A DNA stretch of 17,930 bases from JBMNKL01 sp050261495 (GTDB lineage: Bacteria; Bacillota; Clostridia; Acetivibrionales; DTU013): assembly GCA_050261495.1 (NCBI GenBank), contig JBLNDI010000076.1:1-17930 (forward strand), read 5' to 3'. Below are positions 14,181 through 17,930 of the stretch, piece by piece. Below the pieces are notes generated by a model that had not been told where the DNA came from, ran no database searches, and worked only from the letters and a program-made list of their open reading frames with translations. Each line of letters opens with the position of its first letter. Within the stretch, counting starts at the first letter, position 1. The position numbers were made by a program, and so were the translations under genes.

Positions 14181-14222
14181 CCGGGAATTATGCTTTAACC
14201 TGGAATTATGCTTTAACCGGGA
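14181..14222 (+). repeat. 18-base tandem repeat upstream of zinc-ribbon copy 2
   Basis: ccgggaattatgctttaa (14181-14198) is followed by cctggaattatgctttaa (14199-14216), one mismatch apart, and then the start of a third unit (ccggga, 14217-14222). The GCTTTAA core matches the stop-codon region of the ATPase in copy 1, so the repeat grew from duplicated sequence. Confidence 0.85.
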
Positions 14223-14259
14223 GCGAACAACAGCGGAAACAACCAACAGGAGGATAGCT

Positions 14260-14652
14260 ATGAATTGGTTAAGAAGGTTTATGGCGGGAAGATACGGTGC
14301 GGATCAGCTTTCAACGGCGCTGCTCATATTATCGGTTTTATTGACCGCCATTGCCCGTGCGGTAAATTTGCCGCTTCTTATTTATATAGGCTACCTGCCC
14401 CTCGCAGCATGCATTTACAGGATGCTGTCAAGGGATATCAACAGAAGGAGAATGGAGAACTATAAATTTTCAATGATGATAAGCCCTGTTTATTCATGGT
14501 TCGGAAAGATGCGGATGCGCGTGGCCGAAAGGAAAACCCACAAGTTTTTCACCTGCACCGGGTGCAAGGCTCATCTGCGGATTCCAAGAGGCAAGGGGAA
14601 GGTTATTGTCACATGCCCGAAATGCAGGACCGAATTCAGGGCCAGAACATGA
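14260..14652 (+). CDS. Small two-TM membrane protein with C-terminal zinc ribbon, copy 2
   Basis: This 130-residue paralogue matches the protein at 9428-9820 without gaps; I count 24 differences, about 82 percent identity. All four cysteines are kept (Cys99, Cys102, Cys119, Cys122), although the first pair reads CTGC rather than CPVC, and both predicted membrane segments and the basic linker SRDINRRRMENYKFSM are conserved. Most changes fall in the membrane segments or are conservative, which suggests both copies are under selection. ATG 14260 follows ACAGGAGGAT; the frame is open to 14143, but the upstream part reads through repeat DNA and the ATPase fragment and is not credible coding sequence. 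It has a separate possible promoter and is divergent from the germination operon. Function is unknown. Confidence 0.83.
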   Translation: MNWLRRFMAGRYGADQLSTALLILSVLLTAIARAVNLPLLIYIGYLPLAACIYRMLSRDINRRRMENYKFSMMISPVYSWFGKMRMRVAERKTHKFFTCTGCKAHLRIPRGKGKVIVTCPKCRTEFRART

Positions 14653-14690
14653 TTTGCCGGGATTATTACATCGTTCAAAAACGTATTATT

Positions 14691-14902
14691 TGCAACAAGG
14701 TTGTTTTTGCCATATTACCGATCCGGTCCTTCAGTTACTTCGGGCTATTAAAAGATAAGGTTCTAACGCAATCTGTCCTGTCAGATTCAAACCACTGTCA
14801 AACTGCTATTCCTTGAAAAACTCTATTCTGTCTATTGAGCACCAGTTGCCTGCATTTGCGTTGGAATAAATGCCGCCTGGATCTGCTGATTGAAACTGAA
14901 CA
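14691..14902. other. Intergenic stretch without recognised gene
   Basis: The 309-base gap between zinc-ribbon copy 2 and the sugar-binding protein gene holds the tail of the duplication, a terminator at its far end and little else. Two short inverted repeats (AATCTG/CAGATT at 14770-14787 and GCATTT/AAATGC at 14852-14873) are seen without T-tracts. No tRNA, riboswitch core or credible small gene was identified. Confidence 0.5.
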
Positions 14903-14944
14903 GAAAATTAAAGGAGTGGCGCTAGCAGACTGGACCACTCCTTC
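14903..14944 (-). terminator. Rho-independent terminator of the sugar ABC importer operon
   Basis: AAGGAGTGG (14911-14919) pairs with CCACTCCTT (14935-14943), a nine-base stem. Read on the minus strand it is followed by TTAATTTTC, and it lies 18 bases past the stop of the binding-protein gene. On the plus strand it is followed by CTTGCTTC, so weak action in that direction is possible. Confidence 0.8.
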
Positions 14945-14961
14945 TTGCTTCATGTTATATG

Positions 14962-16335
14962 TTAATTGCTTTGCATGCCCTTATTTACTATTTCAACCAC
15001 CCTGTCAACAAATTCGTCGGATGAAACCTTGCCCAGAAGCCATTCATCCATAACAGCGTTAACATTTTGATCGATTTCTTGATACTTTTCATTGTACGGA
15101 ACAGCGATTGTGTGGTCTAGCCCGTTAATGAACGCTTTTTCATCTTCCTCTGTAAATTGTGTTCCAATCATTTCATTCTTTAGCGATTCCAACGTGGCGC
15201 GGACAACCGGCAAACCTCCGACACCCGTAGGAGCAAGGGCGTCAAATCCTTCCTTGCTGATAATTGCCTTAATTGCCTCCCAAGACTCCCTTTCATATTT
15301 CGTTCCTTTAAAGATAAGGAAATTATCAACGAACATTGACGAATACGCTTTGCCGTTTCCGGACGGAACAGCCGCAATTCCCACTCTGAAATTCTTGATG
15401 TCGTTTTTGATTGAGGAGTGCATCCATGTTCCTTCAACAATCATCGCCAACCTTCCTGCCTTGAACATGTCAATGGCTCCCATAACCTTCGTGTCCGTGG
15501 GTCTTGGCATTGACTTGTCGACCCTGAGCATGTCGTCAAACCATTTATACACCTGCCTGCTTTCAGGTGAACCCAGCGCGCATATGCCGTCCTCATTGAA
15601 CACGTTCTTCCCGCCGTTGGAAACGGAATACATTCCGATATACGCCATGTATGGTCCCGCTGAAAAGCCGAATATTTTGTTGGCGCCTTCGCCTTTTGTC
15701 AGTTTCTTTGCATACTCTCTTACCTGGTCAAATGTTATGGAATTATTCCAATCCGCGGAAGGGTATTTGAGGTTTTCCTTGTTAAGCATGTCTTTGTTGT
15801 AATACAAAAGCATGTAGTAAACACCGGAGGGAACGCCGTAGTATTTTCCATCCTTGAAGCCTGAGTTCTTGAAAGTTGCCTCGAAATAATCCGCCATGTT
15901 GAGTTCCTTTAAATAATCTGTGAGATCAACGGCCTGTCCCCTATTTATTATCTGGGGCATGAACGATTCTGCTATTCTTCCGATATCCGGTCCTGTTCCT
16001 GCTGCAATTTGGGTAATTACTTTCTGATAGTATTCAGGCCAGTTCTGAGCCGGTATTTTTTGAATATTAATTTTAATACCTTTATCCGCCAGCTTTTTGT
16101 TTGCCGCATCAATCATAGCCGTCCATCCGGGAATTTCGTTGGCGAATGCAATCATGGCAAAATTCAGTTCCACCGGCTTGTTCTCCTCTTGCTTGTTTTT
16201 CACGGTGCTGGTAGCATCCTGTTTGTTGTCATTGGTACCTATGACTTCCGATCCCTGTTTTGATCCGCAAGCCGTCATTGAAAGGACAAAAGTGACCAAC
16301 ATAATGTAAATAACGAGTTTTTTTACTGTTTTCAT
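14962..16335 (-). CDS. Sugar ABC importer substrate-binding lipoprotein (CUT1, family 1)
   Basis: This is a 457-residue extracellular lipoprotein that captures a sugar or oligosaccharide and delivers it to the two permeases encoded just upstream. A lipoprotein signal (MKTVKKLVIYIMLVTFVLSMTAC) puts the lipidated residue at Cys23, followed by a polar Lys, Asn and Glu-rich linker to about residue 55. The mature part shows the family 1 pattern: YYQKVITQIAAGTGPDIGRIAE, YGVPSGVYYMLLYYNKDMLNKENL, then MFKAGRLAMIVEGTWMHSSI. ATG 16335 is chosen for the AAAGGGGAAA site before it; the frame is open to 16383 but that has no such site. The gene is the last of the operon, 48 bases after the second permease, and ends at a terminator. 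The ligand cannot be told from the sequence. Confidence 0.93.
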   Translation of the reverse strand: MKTVKKLVIYIMLVTFVLSMTACGSKQGSEVIGTNDNKQDATSTVKNKQEENKPVELNFAMIAFANEIPGWTAMIDAANKKLADKGIKINIQKIPAQNWPEYYQKVITQIAAGTGPDIGRIAESFMPQIINRGQAVDLTDYLKELNMADYFEATFKNSGFKDGKYYGVPSGVYYMLLYYNKDMLNKENLKYPSADWNNSITFDQVREYAKKLTKGEGANKIFGFSAGPYMAYIGMYSVSNGGKNVFNEDGICALGSPESRQVYKWFDDMLRVDKSMPRPTDTKVMGAIDMFKAGRLAMIVEGTWMHSSIKNDIKNFRVGIAAVPSGNGKAYSSMFVDNFLIFKGTKYERESWEAIKAIISKEGFDALAPTGVGGLPVVRATLESLKNEMIGTQFTEEDEKAFINGLDHTIAVPYNEKYQEIDQNVNAVMDEWLLGKVSSDEFVDRVVEIVNKGMQSN

Positions 16336-16383
16336 GCTAATTTCCCCTTTCTTTTTTATTAAAAATACCTGCGCAGTATGCAT

Positions 16384-17217
16384 CTATCCCTTTATACCGG
16401 TCAGAGCTATTCCCTCGATGAAGAAACGCTGGAAAAAGAGGTACAATACTGAAATAGGTATTATTGACACTGTTGAAGCTGCCATCAATAGCCCCCATTT
16501 AACTGAATAAATATCCCTGAAGGAACTTATTAGCAATGGAATTGTAAATTTTGTCTCGGTGTTTAAAAAAATCAGCGGACCCAGGAAGTTATTCCAGTTA
16601 CCTATGAATGTAAAAAGGCCTAGCGTGATAATTGCCGGCTTGCAAAGGGGCAGCATTATTTTAAAGTAAATTCCGAAGTGGCTGCACCTGTCAATTTTTG
16701 CCGATTCAATATAAGAATTGGGTATAGTCTGCATGAACTGCCGGATCATGAAAATCCCATAGGCATTAAGCAATATGATAGGAACCATAATGGGAAGATG
16801 AGTGTCTATCCACCTGATTTTACTGAACAAAATATAAAGCGGTATCAGCGTAACCTGTCCTGGTATCATGAGTGTTGCAAGAAAAGTACCAAATAAAAAG
16901 CGTTTCCCGCGGAAATTTATTTTCGCGAAAGCATAAGCGGCCAGGGTGCTTGTGAAAAGCGTGCCCAACGTAACTATTACAGTTACCTTTATGCTGTTTA
17001 AAAACCCTAGCCACATTGGCATCAATTCAAACACCTCGACGTAGTTTAATGTGTAAAGCGGGATCGGTAATACCGACGGCGGCATTTTGAATATGTCCTC
17101 CGGCGTTTTCAAAGAAGTTGATATCATCCAGTAAAATGGCAAAATAGTAGTTACAGCCAAAGTAATCAAGATTATATGTATTGCTAGATTGCGGAATACT
17201 TTACTTTTAGATATCAT
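16384..17217 (-). CDS. Sugar ABC importer permease (CUT1, MalG/UgpE type)
   Basis: This 277-residue inner-membrane protein has about six membrane segments. The N-terminus (ILPFYWMISTSLKTPEDIF) and the ending (YLFFQRFFIEGIALTGIKG) are typical of the MalG-like half of a CUT1 importer. The cytoplasmic EAA loop, which contacts the ATPase, reads YIESAKIDRCSHFGIYFKIMLP (from about residue 169); the usual Asp-Gly is Asp176-Arg177 here. Its start overlaps the end of the first permease gene by 11 bases, implying coupling. ATG 17217 is the only likely start. Together with the first permease it forms the translocation pore. No ATPase gene is in view, as is common for CUT1 operons that share a MsmK/UgpC-type ATPase. 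Confidence 0.93.
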   Translation of the reverse strand: MISKSKVFRNLAIHIILITLAVTTILPFYWMISTSLKTPEDIFKMPPSVLPIPLYTLNYVEVFELMPMWLGFLNSIKVTVIVTLGTLFTSTLAAYAFAKINFRGKRFLFGTFLATLMIPGQVTLIPLYILFSKIRWIDTHLPIMVPIILLNAYGIFMIRQFMQTIPNSYIESAKIDRCSHFGIYFKIMLPLCKPAIITLGLFTFIGNWNNFLGPLIFLNTETKFTIPLLISSFRDIYSVKWGLLMAASTVSIIPISVLYLFFQRFFIEGIALTGIKG

Positions 17218-17929
17218 AATTCACCAACTTTCGCGATAATCTGAACTGAAGCAATGTTATCAAGCCTACGGTAATGAAGAGCACCATACTGGCAACGGAT
17301 GCCTCACCCATCCTGAAAAGTTGGAAAGCCCTGAAAAATATATACATTACCAAAGTATATGTGGCATATGACGGGCCTCCTCTTGTCAATATGTATGATT
17401 CGTTAAACATATTAAATGTGCCTATGAACAATGTAATAAGTACGAAAAACGTGACCGGCGAAAGCATGGGCAGCGTTATTTTGAAAAATACTCGAATGCT
17501 GTTTCCTCCATCAATATATGCGGCCTCGTAGTACTCATTTGGTATGTTTTTTAAGCCTGCCAGGAAGATAATGTAAAAGTAGCCCATTTGAAGCCATGCA
17601 GACATTATAATTATAGCAATTCTAGCCCATGCAGGGTCTGCCAGCCACGGCGGGCCTTGTATTCCAAGTATGTTCAAAAAAGTGTTGATTAGTCCGAAAT
17701 CAGGGGCGTACAGCCAGTACCAGACCATTGCAATTGATACCGACGATGTGACCATTGGCAGAAAATATGCGCATTTATAGAAACCCACCCCCGCTATCCT
17801 CCTGTTGGTCAATACTGCCAGCAGCAAGGAAACTGCCATTGTTAGCGGTATTGTTCCTGCCGCAAATATAAATGTATTGTAAATTGTTTTATAAAAGACC
17901 TCATCCCCAAACACTGTTTTGAAATTCAC
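17207..17929 (-). CDS. Sugar ABC importer permease (CUT1, MalF/UgpA type), 5' partial
   Basis: This is the C-terminal 240 or so residues of the MalF-like half of the importer. The frame runs off the right edge; the first visible codon (GTG, 17929) is an internal valine in NFKTVFGDEVFYKTIYNTF, a stretch that normally lies 50 to 70 residues into such permeases. The EAA loop is canonical: YYEAAYIDGGNSIRVFFKITLPMLSP. The C-terminus FRLSRKLVNYDI is also typical. Five or so membrane segments are visible. It is the first visible gene of the operon, overlapping the second permease by 11 bases. The operon promoter, and any regulator, would be to the right of the window. Confidence 0.93.
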   Translation of the reverse strand: MNFKTVFGDEVFYKTIYNTFIFAAGTIPLTMAVSLLLAVLTNRRIAGVGFYKCAYFLPMVTSSVSIAMVWYWLYAPDFGLINTFLNILGIQGPPWLADPAWARIAIIIMSAWLQMGYFYIIFLAGLKNIPNEYYEAAYIDGGNSIRVFFKITLPMLSPVTFFVLITLFIGTFNMFNESYILTRGGPSYATYTLVMYIFFRAFQLFRMGEASVASMVLFITVGLITLLQFRLSRKLVNYDI

Positions 17930-17930
17930 G

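Larger units (their letters stand above)
14126..14684 (+). repeat. Segmental duplication, copy 2
   Basis: This is the direct counterpart of 9331-9853: ATPase fragment, enlarged spacer with an 18-base tandem repeat, zinc-ribbon gene copy 2 and about 30 bases after its stop. With copy 1 it brackets the germination operon exactly. The spacer is longer than in copy 1 and the right edge is approximate. Confidence 0.78.

Noticed and set aside
14778..14795. A TTCAAAC stretch resembling the T-arm of a tRNA
   Set aside because: No acceptor, D or anticodon stems can be built around it.
14835..15053. A 72-codon Cys-rich plus-strand frame across the operon terminator
   Set aside because: It overlaps the terminator and the end of the binding-protein gene, and has no ribosome site.
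15092..15802. A 236-codon plus-strand frame opposite the sugar-binding protein
   Set aside because: Antisense shadow with no ribosome site or recognisable motif.

Overview
The window looks like chromosomal DNA from an endospore-forming member of the Clostridia (low- to mid-GC Firmicutes). The evidence is a GerA-family spore germination receptor operon, strong Shine-Dalgarno sites (AGGAGG-like) before nearly every gene, TTGACA/TATAAT-type promoters, and ABC importers, a FadR-type GntR regulator and a PMR1/SERCA-type Ca2+-ATPase of the kind usual in that group. I cannot place it to genus. No tRNA, rRNA, CRISPR array, phage gene or transposase was recognised.

Layout. (1) 1-2260, plus strand: the 3' part of a peptide ABC-importer ATPase (OppF/DppF type), a 500-residue FAD-dependent oxidoreductase and a strong, probably two-way, terminator. 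(2) 2317-3212, minus strand: a GntR/FadR regulator with a clear sigma-A promoter whose -10 lies in a quasi-palindrome. (3) 3279-5359, plus strand: promoter, short hairpin leader and overlapping trpB-trpA with no other trp gene in view. (4) 5362-6360, minus strand: a membrane-anchored YiiX/NlpC-like (permuted papain fold) hydrolase, convergent with trpA with two bases between them. (5) 6587-9820, plus strand: a Ca2+-type P-type ATPase with an unusual 12-residue tandem-repeat insert in its A domain, then a small membrane zinc-ribbon protein. (6) 9856-14005, minus strand: a germination operon in the order A subunit, C lipoprotein, short two-TM protein, B permease. (7) 14126-14690, plus strand: a diverged second copy of the zinc-ribbon gene, preceded by a fragment of the ATPase 3' end. 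(8) 14903-17930, minus strand: a CUT1 sugar ABC importer (two permeases, lipoprotein binding protein, terminator); its first gene runs off the right edge.

How the parts may work together. The peptide importer and oxidoreductase could form an uptake-and-catabolism unit, with the nearby GntR protein as a candidate regulator. trpBA would make tryptophan from indole-glycerol phosphate, or from indole. The Ger proteins would sit in the spore inner membrane as a germinant receptor. The CUT1 importer has no ATPase gene in view and may use a shared one.

The most notable structure is the block from the ATPase to the second zinc-ribbon gene. The ger operon lies exactly between two diverged direct copies of a roughly 0.5-kb segment (ATPase 3' end plus zinc-ribbon gene plus about 35 bases after it), so a segmental duplication shaped this locus. 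The ATPase insert and an 18-bp tandem repeat in the second copy show further repeat growth in the same block.
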